Part shown: one piece after another, positions 42,932 to 50,325 of the stretch
Layout of the letters: every line of letters begins with the position of its first letter
Position numbering within the stretch: the stretch's first letter is position 1
Source of the DNA: Candidatus Kapaibacterium sp.
GTDB taxonomy: Bacteria > Bacteroidota > Ignavibacteria > Kapaibacteriales > UBA2268
Reading direction: 5' to 3'
Assembly (NCBI GenBank): GCA_026418625.1
Contig: JAOABA010000058.1
Location: 1-64,000, forward strand
Length of the DNA: 64,000 bases
The notes under the pieces: generated by a model
What the model was told of the DNA's origin: nothing
Databases searched by the model: none
The model's input: the letters and a program-made list of their open reading frames with translations, nothing else
Made by a program: the position numbers and the translations under genes

Positions 42932-44080
42932 ATGAAAATAAACAAACAAAACGAAGTTATCCTCATTATTGATGACAGTCCAAATAATCTTGAACTTGCT
43001 GGTAGTATTCTCGAATCAGTAGGCTATGATGTTGTTCCTGTATCCAGTGGAGCTGAAGCTTTACAAATCCTTGCATATATTAGACCAGATTTAATTCTTC
43101 TTGATATTATGATGCCTGAGATGGATGGCATTGAAGTTTGCAAAAGAATTAAACAGATTGAAAATATTAAAGATATTCCTATCATTTTTCTCACAGCACT
43201 CTCTGAAACTGAAGATATTATAAAAGCTTTCAAAACTGGCGGTGTTGATTATATCACGAAACCTTTTTTCAAGGAAGAATTCATAGCAAGGATCAAAAAT
43301 CATATTGATCTCTATCATTCCAAGAAAAAGGTTACAGAATATATGAAAAGAATTGATTCCGAATTAAATAGAGCTGCTGAGTATATCTCATCGTTATTAC
43401 CCAAACCATTAAGACAAAATAATATTTCTGCTGATTATTATTTCAAGCCCTCTATCGCACTTGGGGGCGATGTTTTAGGTTATCACTTTGTTGATGAAGA
43501 CAATCTCGCCTTATATCTTCTTGATGTTTCTGGTCACGGGGTTGGCGCTGCCCTTCATTCAGTTTCTATCATCAATTCTATCAGATTTCAGAATCTTTCC
43601 GGAACTGACTTTAAAAGTCCAAAAGAGGTTCTCGCCGGATTAAATAAAATTTATCAAATGACCAAACACAATAACCATTTTTTCACACTTTGGTATGGTT
43701 GTCTTAATCTAAATAACTATGAATTAAAATATTCCTCTGCAGGGCATCCTCCTGCTATTTTGATAAACAAAAACAATGTATCAAATTTTCTTTCCGTTGA
43801 TAATTTCATTATTGGCGGGATTAATGATTATTGTTACGAAGATAAAACACTTCAATTATTTCCCGGTGATTCCCTTTATATTTTTTCAGATGGTGCATTT
43901 GAAATAAAAAACGAAATCTCCGGTTACAGAGATATCGAGGATCTCAGGCATTTCTTGATTACAAATCGTGATGATAACGCATCTGAACTTTCGTTGCTTT
44001 ACAATTACCAGATATCATATATCAATGATAAAATTTTGCCAGATGATTTTTCAATTTTAAAAATTAATATATATGATTAA
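42932..44080 (+). CDS. Response regulator with PP2C/SpoIIE phosphatase output
   Basis: 382 residues from ATG 42932; the frame is open further upstream into ptsH, but this ATG directly precedes the receiver domain. The receiver (about 8-125) has the acidic pair IIDDS, phospho-Asp in LILLDIMMPEMDG, and Lys in ITKPFF. A helical linker is followed by the phosphatase domain (~170-382) with 'GGDVLGYHFVDE', 'LLDVSGHGVGAAL', 'SSAGHPPAIL', 'FSDGAFEI' and 'LPDDFSILKI'. The RsbU/RssB-like architecture implies phosphorylation-controlled dephosphorylation of a partner protein. Its stop lies one base from the stop of the convergent KefC gene, with no terminator between. Confidence 0.9.
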   Translation: MKINKQNEVILIIDDSPNNLELAGSILESVGYDVVPVSSGAEALQILAYIRPDLILLDIMMPEMDGIEVCKRIKQIENIKDIPIIFLTALSETEDIIKAFKTGGVDYITKPFFKEEFIARIKNHIDLYHSKKKVTEYMKRIDSELNRAAEYISSLLPKPLRQNNISADYYFKPSIALGGDVLGYHFVDEDNLALYLLDVSGHGVGAALHSVSIINSIRFQNLSGTDFKSPKEVLAGLNKIYQMTKHNNHFFTLWYGCLNLNNYELKYSSAGHPPAILINKNNVSNFLSVDNFIIGGINDYCYEDKTLQLFPGDSLYIFSDGAFEIKNEISGYRDIEDLRHFLITNRDDNASELSLLYNYQISYINDKILPDDFSILKINIYD

Positions 44081-44081
44081 T

Positions 44082-45968
44082 TTACTCTTTAATAGTATTA
44101 TATTTTCTTACTTCTTCAACTAAACTCGCACTATCCCAGCCTTCCTCCTTGATATCTCCGAACATTGCGTCATTTTTCATTGATTCTTCCATATCTTCGA
44201 TTCTTTGTTTTGCGTAGCTGATATAAATTTTTTGATCTTTCCTAACTTTACTTAAATCCTTCAAATGATGTTCATCTAACTTGAAAAATGTCTTTGCCAT
44301 CCGGTGAAGCTTGTGTGAGCGGAACCCAAGCATTTTTAGTGCATCAACCCCTAATCTTATGGAAGTATCCAAAGATTCTCTATAAATATGATTAACACCT
44401 TCATCCATCAACTCATAAGCATCATACCTATTCCTTGCTCTGCTTAGTATTTTTAAGTGAGGAAAGTGCTTTTTGATAGTATGTATTATTTCCAAATTCT
44501 TTTCGGGATCGTCAATAGCAAGAATAATTAGTTTTGCTTCTTCTGCTCCAGCTGATTTAAGTAAGTCATATCTTGAAGCATCTCCATAAAAAACTTTCAA
44601 TCCCATCTTTCTGAGAGTGTCAACACGGTCAGAATCTATATCAAGGATAGTAGCTTGAACTCCATTTGCCCTCAGGAATCTGCCAATTGTGCTTCCAAAA
44701 TGTCCAAATCCAGCTATTATAATAGGATTATTTTCCTCGATTGTATCGTGTTCCTTGGTTACCTCAATTTCTTTTGTTCCGATTCGTGGTAGAATGAGTT
44801 TTTCAATAATTAACATAACCAGCGGAGTGAGAGCCATTGTGATTGCAACTACTGCCATCAATAGACTTACTGTCTCTCCAGCTAAAACTCCTTCCTGAAG
44901 TGAAAACGAAAGCAGAACAAAAGCAAATTCACCAACCTGTGACAATCCGAAAGCAAAAATAAAATTCTGGTCAGTTTTTAATTTAAATACAATACCAAGA
45001 ACGAGCAAAATAATTGTTTTAATTACCATTAATGCTGCAACAATGCCAAAAACCATATATGGCTCTCTTGCTATCATTCCGAAATCAATTGATGCTCCAA
45101 CTGCTATAAAAAACAACCCAAGCAATAATCCTTTGAATGGCTCTATGTCGCTTTCTAACTCGTGTTTATATTCACTATTAGCAAGAATAACTCCAGCCAA
45201 AAATGTTCCTAATGCAGGGCTTAAACCAACTCCAACCATCAATACAGTAATACTTACTACAATTAAAAGAGCAGTCGCTGTAAATAACTCTCTTAATCTT
45301 GTTTTTGCCACATATCTGAGAACTGGTTTCACAATATACATACCCGCAACAATGACCAAGGCAACAGCACCAATGACAATTAATGGTTGAGCCCAGCTTG
45401 GAAAAGAAGAGATGAAGGTGTTATGATGATCGGCTCCCCCAACTGCTGTTTTGGTTGCAAGTAATGGCAAAAAAGCAAGAATAGGAATTACAGCTATATC
45501 CTGAAATAATAAAACTGCAAAAGAACTTTGTCCTGCTGAGGTTTTCATTAAACCTTTTTCGTTGAGAGTCTGTAATACAATAGCTGTGGAGGACATAGCA
45601 ACTATAAAACCGATTGCTAATCCTTCTTTCCAAGGCAACCCTATTATCGTTGAAATTAAAAAAACTACAATGGCAGTGATAATAACTTGTAAGCCACCTA
45701 ATCCCAAAATTGGTCCACGTAATCGCCATAAAAGTGCCGGTTCAAGTTCTAAACCAACCAGAAAAAGCATCATAACAACCCCAAATTCAGCAAAGTGCAT
45801 TATGTCTTGCCCTTCTTGACCAATAAAACCCAACAGAAAAGGTCCGATTACAATCCCCGCAATCAAATATCCAAGGACAGAACCTAAACCCAGCTTCTTG
45901 GCAATTGGAACCATTATTACAGCAGCAAGTAAATATATTGTTGCCTGAAAGAAAAAATTACCTTCCAT
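44082..45968 (-). CDS. KefB/KefC-type CPA2 K+/H+ antiporter with TrkA-N domain
   Basis: 628 residues. About 12-13 TM segments (1-390) form a CPA2 exchanger with 'GYLIAGIVIGPFLLG', 'FAVLLFQDIAVIP' and 'LSPALGTFLAGVILANSEY'. The cytoplasmic TrkA-N/RCK domain (~415-535) has 'IIIAGFGHFGSTIGRFL' and 'KVFYGDASRYDLLKSAGAEE'. E. coli KefC releases K+ and acidifies the cytosol when glutathione adducts form. This cell has a bacillithiol gene (bshC at 4135), so gating by bacillithiol adducts is a testable inference. The KefF-like gene lies 12 bases upstream on the same strand. Confidence 0.88.
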   Translation of the reverse strand: MEGNFFFQATIYLLAAVIMVPIAKKLGLGSVLGYLIAGIVIGPFLLGFIGQEGQDIMHFAEFGVVMMLFLVGLELEPALLWRLRGPILGLGGLQVIITAIVVFLISTIIGLPWKEGLAIGFIVAMSSTAIVLQTLNEKGLMKTSAGQSSFAVLLFQDIAVIPILAFLPLLATKTAVGGADHHNTFISSFPSWAQPLIVIGAVALVIVAGMYIVKPVLRYVAKTRLRELFTATALLIVVSITVLMVGVGLSPALGTFLAGVILANSEYKHELESDIEPFKGLLLGLFFIAVGASIDFGMIAREPYMVFGIVAALMVIKTIILLVLGIVFKLKTDQNFIFAFGLSQVGEFAFVLLSFSLQEGVLAGETVSLLMAVVAITMALTPLVMLIIEKLILPRIGTKEIEVTKEHDTIEENNPIIIAGFGHFGSTIGRFLRANGVQATILDIDSDRVDTLRKMGLKVFYGDASRYDLLKSAGAEEAKLIILAIDDPEKNLEIIHTIKKHFPHLKILSRARNRYDAYELMDEGVNHIYRESLDTSIRLGVDALKMLGFRSHKLHRMAKTFFKLDEHHLKDLSKVRKDQKIYISYAKQRIEDMEESMKNDAMFGDIKEEGWDSASLVEEVRKYNTIKE

Positions 45969-45980
45969 ACTATTCTATCT

Positions 45981-46568
45981 TTATTTTAAAATATCATTTA
46001 AATATTCATTTTTCAGAATTTCTTCTTCTTTGATTGAATCATTTGCTAAAAGTTCGAGAACTTTTATATAGTCCTTGTTATATTTAGCTATCTCTTGATG
46101 AGTTAGCAAATGGGTTTTGTGAACGACAAAGGGTGGGTAATATGTCATACCGCAAAGCCTTGCTGTTTGGTTAAAAGGATAAAGGAACTCACCAATAGTC
46201 CTTTTGTGCATTCCTTCTTTTTGATAGGCTTCGTGTCTTCCACCGGTTGTAATAACATTAAAAGCTTTCTTTCCAACTAAAGCTTTGCCGTTTCTACCGT
46301 AAGCCCAATTATGTTCGAGGACTAAATCAATCCACTGTTTGGTTAGAGCAGGACAGCTATACCAATAAAAAGGGTGATGCCAAACAATAATATCATTTTT
46401 TGAGACTAATTCTTGCTCATATTTAACATTAACATCGTAATCAGGATATGCTTCATAAAGGTCGTGAAAGGTAATACCCGGTATACTACTAATTCCCTTG
46501 ATTAATCCGGAATTTATCCTTGAACTTTCAAGCCTTGGGTGAGCAAATAATATTAAAATTTTTGACAT
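45981..46568 (-). CDS. KefF-like NAD(P)H-dependent flavin oxidoreductase
   Basis: 195 residues, NQO1/MdaB flavodoxin fold: 'ILILFAHPRLESSRINSGLI', 'DIIVWHHPFYWYSCPALTKQ', 'KALVGKKAFNVITTGG' and 'GMTYYPPFVVH'. KefF is both a quinone reductase and the ancillary subunit needed for full KefC activity. The gene order here (this gene, then the antiporter, 12 bases apart) matches that partnership. The gene symbol is not assigned because soluble KefF and KefG are hard to separate by eye. Confidence 0.85.
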   Translation of the reverse strand: MSKILILFAHPRLESSRINSGLIKGISSIPGITFHDLYEAYPDYDVNVKYEQELVSKNDIIVWHHPFYWYSCPALTKQWIDLVLEHNWAYGRNGKALVGKKAFNVITTGGRHEAYQKEGMHKRTIGEFLYPFNQTARLCGMTYYPPFVVHKTHLLTHQEIAKYNKDYIKVLELLANDSIKEEEILKNEYLNDILK

Positions 46569-46613
46569 TTTATATTCTTAATGAATTATATTAAAACAAG
46601 GATTATCAAAATA

Positions 46614-46621
46614 CAAATATA
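46614..46621 (-). promoter_or_regulatory. Possible -7 promoter element for kefF-kefC operon
   Basis: On the minus strand this reads TATATTTG, a match to TAnnTTTG, 45 bases upstream of the kefF-like ATG. No -33 TTG is clear. Position fits, but the motif is short. Confidence 0.3.
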
Positions 46622-46850
46622 ATATTTTAATTTAAATTAATAATTATTTTAGGTTAATATAATTTTTTAACAACTAATTCTTTAAAAAAATAGATAATCC
46701 TTATGATTTTCATTTTGAAAGCCAGAAATTGAGTCCCCTAAGCTGGTAACAAACATAACTGCTTGTTATTTTCACCATTTGAAGGCATTTTCTTTTCAAT
46801 TTCTCACTGCTGAGGAGGATTAAGTGTAAAAAGTATGAAAATTTTAATTA

Positions 46851-46887
46851 GTCACTCTGAACGAAGTGAAGAGTCTATCATTTATCA
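46851..46887. repeat. Dispersed repeat copy A
   Basis: The first 28 bases (46851-46878, beginning GTCACTCTGAACGAAG) are found exactly, in reverse orientation, at 59697-59724 inside the MITE-like element. The match continues imperfectly for about 9 more bases. It sits in a gene-free, repeat-rich stretch (46569-47165) that otherwise holds two palindromes and a relic sorting-domain sequence. Confidence 0.85.
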
Positions 46888-46910
46888 GTGTTTCCACAAC
46901 TTCCCTTGTC

Positions 46911-46930
46911 ATTCCTGTGCATACAGGAAT
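46911..46930. repeat. Short palindromic repeat
   Basis: ATTCCTGT-GCAT-ACAGGAAT is an 8-bp inverted repeat with a 4-base loop. It lies immediately before the relic T9SS sorting-domain sequence and 23 bases after dispersed repeat A. It resembles the ATTCC...GGAAT class of small dispersed palindromes known from many bacterial genomes. Confidence 0.6.
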
Positions 46931-46932
46931 CT

Positions 46933-47079
46933 GAAATCAAGATTTATAATATTCTTGGAAAGTGGGCTTTAACCGTAGAGACACAGAATTCTGTGTCTCT
47001 ACAAAGGAGTGATATTTCATTTTTGTCCTCAGATATCTACTATGTCCGCCTTGGTGATTGGAGGGGGGTGGTCTTGTAA
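46933..47079 (+). pseudogene. Relic of a T9SS C-terminal sorting domain
   Basis: The frame reads 'EIKIYNILGKWALTV', then a palindrome-encoded stretch, then 'DISFLSSDIYYVRLGDW' and 'RGVVL'. This is the C-terminal half of a type A T9SS sorting domain, with no cargo protein in front and a garbled end. Its 3' part (47034-47061) matches 49708-49735 at 26 of 28 bases, the same part of the sorting domain of the gene at 48539. It may be a decayed gene end or a stray copy of a sorting-domain cassette. It should not be annotated as a gene. Confidence 0.7.
46975..47002. repeat. 28-bp perfect palindrome inside relic sorting domain
   Basis: GTAGAGACACAGAA followed directly by its exact reverse complement. 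Read in the sorting-domain frame it gives 'VETQNSVSL' with no stop, and it falls in the variable stretch between the 'NILG' and 'IYYVR' strands. The GTAGAGAC...GTCTCTAC type of palindrome is a known small repeat family in several bacterial groups. Confidence 0.85.
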
Positions 47080-47165
47080 ATAAGCGAAATAAATTTGGAA
47101 ATTAAAAAATATTTTATTACATTTAAAAAGATTAATGCATCTAAAATTAATTAAAAGGTGCAAAT

Positions 47166-48532
47166 ATGAAAATAAAAATTTTAAGTTTTTTTTTACTCAA
47201 CTTTTTTTTTATCAATCAGAATCTTTTATCAAAAGTTATATATTACTGGGAGAGAATATTTGGAGATACTTACATAATGTCATCTCCTTGCTCTATTCCG
47301 GCAGGTATTCAATGTATTGATTCTAATAATTGTTTAATAGTTCTTGATTGTGATGGTTCTTACCAAAAAGTACTAAAATCAACAGACAAAGGCAAGAGTT
47401 GGATAATTCTAAGTGCTGATTCTTTAAGTAGATCTTTTTTTGCCATGGTGATGAGTTATCCTTCAAATAATTATATTTATGTAGGTGCTACACGGACTGG
47501 TCAGATAGATAATAAATATTTTATGCAGGCGGTTATTTGGCGAACTTATGATGGTGGGAAACTTATGATGAAACACCACTAAAAGGAGCGTCTATAGTTC
47601 GTTCAATCAGTATGTCCGACTCTTTGAACGGAATGGCAACTACAAGTCCTCCATATAAAATTTACATTACAAATGATGGATGGAGATCATATAAAATGTT
47701 AGAACATCCATGGTATTCAGTTGGTTTAGAGGCACCGGGTAAATATTGTTTTTTCTTCGACTCACTAAACTTTTTAGTATATTTTTATGTTCGCCGTGAA
47801 GGTTATAGAGTAACTGGTATTGCACGAACAACTGATGGTGGTGCTACTTGGAATGAATTTTTAATTCCTGAACCCAATGGCATAAGCTTTAATTTTGAAA
47901 ACCGAAACTTAGGATGGGCAGTAGGAGGCAGAAGTAATGGCAAAGGGAATCAGTCAGCGGATATAATCTATAAAACCATAGATGGTGGATTCACTTGGGA
48001 AAAGATTTATGATAAAGAAAACGAACCGGTTTTTGGACTTCAAAACATCGCTTTTCGTGACAGTTTATATAAAATAGCCGTAGGTCAATTTGGTAAAGTT
48101 CTTAAATCCTCAGATGGAGGAAAAAGTTGGGAGTCAATTTTTGCAAAATATGTTGAAGATGCTCCAGTTCTTCATATCACATTTGCTGGTCATATAGCCT
48201 TAATAGGGAGCTATGCTTTAGGGCTTTGGCGTATGTGGGAATATGAAAGATCTTCCTCCATTGATGAAAAAATTGATATTCATTCTGAGGCACTACTTTA
48301 TCCAAATCCTGTAATAGATGTTTTAAATATTAGGTTTAATGATTATCTGGTTAATCAAATTGAATTTGAGATTTATAATTCAATCGGCGAAAGAGTGAAA
48401 AAACTATATTTTGATTACACAAGCGATGAAATAAAAATCAAGCACCCTGATTTATTGGATGGTGTTTACTTTTATCGAATAAAATCAGGTGATAAAATAT
48501 TTTCTGGTAGTTTTGTTAAATTTAATCAATAA
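47166..48532 (+). pseudogene. Frameshifted T9SS protein with Ycf48/BNR-like repeats
   Basis: Two consecutive frames form one gene. The first (47166-47582) carries the signal peptide and repeats up to 'WRTYDGGK'. Adding one base to the A run at 47559-47561 (GGGAAACTT to GGGAAAACTT) restores 'GGKTYDETPLKGASIVRSIS' and joins the second frame, which runs to 48532. The restored ~455-residue protein has repeated 'TTDGGATW', 'KTIDGGFTW' and 'KSSDGGKSW' motifs (BNR/Ycf48-like propeller). A type A T9SS domain follows ('YPNPVIDVLNI ... YNSIGERV ... DGVYFYRI'). A single missing A in a homopolymer suggests either a real frameshift or a consensus error. The stop is 6 bases before the next T9SS gene, likely an operon. 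Confidence 0.82.
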
Positions 48533-48538
48533 ATTACT

Positions 48539-49762
48539 ATGAAAAAGAATATTTTTTCTTTAGCAATAATATTTTATGCTTTATCAATAGTAGTTATAAG
48601 CAGACCATCGGATAGCACAATCTTAAAAGTAGTCACTCTTATTAATAATTCAAATATTGATAATATCATAAAAGAAATATCAGGTCAAAAGCCTGTCGTC
48701 ATTGAAGGTAATGAATATATTATATTGAGTAGGAGTAACTTTGGTTCTTTATCCTATCTAAATCCAATAGCGGCAAAATATGTTCATCAAAAATTCATTG
48801 AATATGGATATAATTCATATTATTCTCCATTCCGGCTTTATCCTGAAATGAAATATGATTTGGAAACCGTATATGCAGTCAAAACAGGTAGAGTAAATCC
48901 TAATAACATTATTTTATTCTCATCTTCACACGATTCAGAGTCTAAAAGTGATACACTCGCTCCCGGTGCTAATATAAATGCTTCTGGTTTAGCAATAGTG
49001 CTTGAAGCTGCAAGGCTTTTCACAAATATCGAGACTGAAAACACAATAATTTTTGCATCTTTTGACGATATGATGCAAACAGGATATGGATCTTACCAAT
49101 TATGCGATTCATTAATAAAATTAAAACCAAATTTATTAAGAGGTATATATTTAGAAGCTTTGGGCTGGTCAGGAGGAGTTGGACCGGTTATTGGAAGTAA
49201 TGATACTATCAAAAATAATATTTTGTTACACGAAGCTCTGTATGTTTCCAATTTATTAAATTTTGAGACAAAGATTACTAGCATTGTTAAGGATAAAATT
49301 ACTCCAATTTATTATTTTTCTAATAAAGCCAATAACTATGAGCAAGTATATTTCCATCAGGATTTTTCTAAGCCTTATCCATATATGAGGACTACATATG
49401 ATATTTTTGATAATCTCGAACCTAAATATTTACATGATAACGCTGGTATAGCCATTGGATTATTAGCCTTGATAGCTGGTGTAATTGATAATAGTTTAAA
49501 TATAATAGATTATCCAGAAAAATCCTCTTCAATAGTTTGCCCCAACCACGCTCAGGAATATATTGAAATTAAACTATCTTCCGCAAGTTTGAATCCTTCA
49601 GAAGGATATGTAAGACTATTCAATGTATTAGGAGAGTGTGTTTTATCAGAGAAAATTCATCCGATAACTCTGAGTTATCGGATGAATATCGAATATTTGC
49701 CTTTAGGTATCTACTATGTCCGTTTTGGTGATTGGGTGGGGAGTTTTGTGAAGATTAAATAG
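48539..49762 (+). CDS. Degenerate M28-peptidase-like T9SS protein
   Basis: 407 residues: signal peptide (1-21), an M28 aminopeptidase-like fold (~100-310) and a C-terminal T9SS sorting domain ('YVRLFNVLGECVL ... LPLGIYYVRFGDW', ending FVKIK). The zinc sites are eroded. His131 of SSSHDS is kept, but the bridging Asp of the family motif APGADDNASG is Ile146 (APGANINASG). The catalytic Glu pair of FxGEEQGLLGS is Met178-Met179 (FDDMMQTGYGS). It is therefore unlikely to be an active peptidase and may be a binding protein. A 33-bp palindrome encodes 11 residues of its sorting domain. Confidence 0.8.
   Translation: MKKNIFSLAIIFYALSIVVISRPSDSTILKVVTLINNSNIDNIIKEISGQKPVVIEGNEYIILSRSNFGSLSYLNPIAAKYVHQKFIEYGYNSYYSPFRLYPEMKYDLETVYAVKTGRVNPNNIILFSSSHDSESKSDTLAPGANINASGLAIVLEAARLFTNIETENTIIFASFDDMMQTGYGSYQLCDSLIKLKPNLLRGIYLEALGWSGGVGPVIGSNDTIKNNILLHEALYVSNLLNFETKITSIVKDKITPIYYFSNKANNYEQVYFHQDFSKPYPYMRTTYDIFDNLEPKYLHDNAGIAIGLLALIAGVIDNSLNIIDYPEKSSSIVCPNHAQEYIEIKLSSASLNPSEGYVRLFNVLGECVLSEKIHPITLSYRMNIEYLPLGIYYVRFGDWVGSFVKIK
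49655..49687. repeat. 33-bp palindrome within T9SS sorting-domain code
   Basis: ATTCATCCGATAACTC, one T, then the exact reverse complement. It is 33 bases, exactly 11 codons, in frame, giving 'IHPITLSYRMN'. It occupies the variable hairpin stretch of the sorting domain of the 48539 gene, the same place as the unrelated palindrome in the relic at 46975. Confidence 0.9.
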
Positions 49763-49763
49763 C

Positions 49764-49781
49764 CACTACTTTCAAGTAGTG
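49764..49781. repeat. Small palindrome just after stop codon
   Basis: CACTACTT-TC-AAGTAGTG forms an 8-bp stem one base after the TAG stop at 49762. It is followed by A, not T, so it is not a plus-strand terminator. It is probably another dispersed palindrome or an mRNA 3'-end stabilising hairpin. Confidence 0.6.
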
Positions 49782-49857
49782 AAAAAAAATCATTTCTAAT
49801 AGTGCTTCCTCGTAGAGCAGACAAAACCTGTCTATTAATTTCATTAGGTGCAAAAAA

Positions 49858-49883
49858 AAAGCCGGAAGTTGAAGATCCGGCTT
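49858..49883. terminator. Bidirectional intrinsic terminator
   Basis: AAAGCCGGA and TCCGGCTTT pair across an 8-base loop, with a poly-A run before and a T-rich tail (TTTCTTTTTT) after. It lies between the convergent M28-like gene and the Lys/Glu-rich gene, so it can serve both. Confidence 0.9.
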
Positions 49884-49903
49884 TCTTTTTTCTCTAAGGA
49901 TGC

Positions 49904-50242
49904 TTATTTCATTTCTTTTTTCTCGGTTTCTTTCTTCTGTTTCTTTACTTTCTTAACCGGCTTGGTTAAGTTTTTGTCTTCTTTCTTTTCATCCTTGATA
50001 TCTTTTTTCACAGTCTCTTTTTTCTCTTTTAAATCTGTTTTGAGTGTTTCCTTCTTTTCTTTATCCCCCTTCTTCTCCTCTTTTATTTCTTTCTTCTCTT
50101 TTTCAACCTTCTTCTCTTCTTTTGTGGCTTTCATTTCTGTTTTCACCTTTGGTTTCTTTTCAGTTTGAGCAGGTTGAGCAAAAAGATTAACTCCAACAAA
50201 AGCAAAAAGGACGAGAACTGCTACAACAATGCGTGATTTCAT
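49904..50242 (-). CDS. Secreted Lys/Glu-rich low-complexity protein
   Basis: 112 residues: a clean signal peptide (about 1-22, ending LFAQ), then almost entirely Lys, Glu and a few Thr and Asp, in runs such as KEEKKVEKEKKEIKEEKK. It is probably disordered or a single charged helix. Coding status is supported by the signal peptide, a CCTCC/GGAGG ribosome-binding site just upstream, and a good terminator downstream. No function can be assigned; small charged periplasmic proteins of this kind are seen near envelope-stress systems, and a two-component operon lies just upstream. Confidence 0.68.
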   Translation of the reverse strand: MKSRIVVAVLVLFAFVGVNLFAQPAQTEKKPKVKTEMKATKEEKKVEKEKKEIKEEKKGDKEKKETLKTDLKEKKETVKKDIKDEKKEDKNLTKPVKKVKKQKKETEKKEMK

Positions 50243-50325
50243 AAAACCTCCTAAAAAATATTAATAATTAACAAAAAACGCATTGCAAAATTATCTTACT
50301 AAGATGAAAAGAAAATGAAAGGAAA

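Noticed and set aside
46851-47002. CRISPR-like array
   Set aside because: The repeats are three different sequences at irregular distances, with no common repeat unit, spacers or cas genes.
46888-47079. 63-codon plus-strand open frame as a gene
   Set aside because: It is repeat sequence joined to a sorting-domain relic; no cargo, signal peptide or start context. Kept only as a pseudogene relic.
49848-50168. 106-codon Phe/Ser-rich plus-strand open frame
   Set aside because: Mirror of the Lys/Glu-rich minus-strand gene, which has a signal peptide, ribosome-binding site and terminator.
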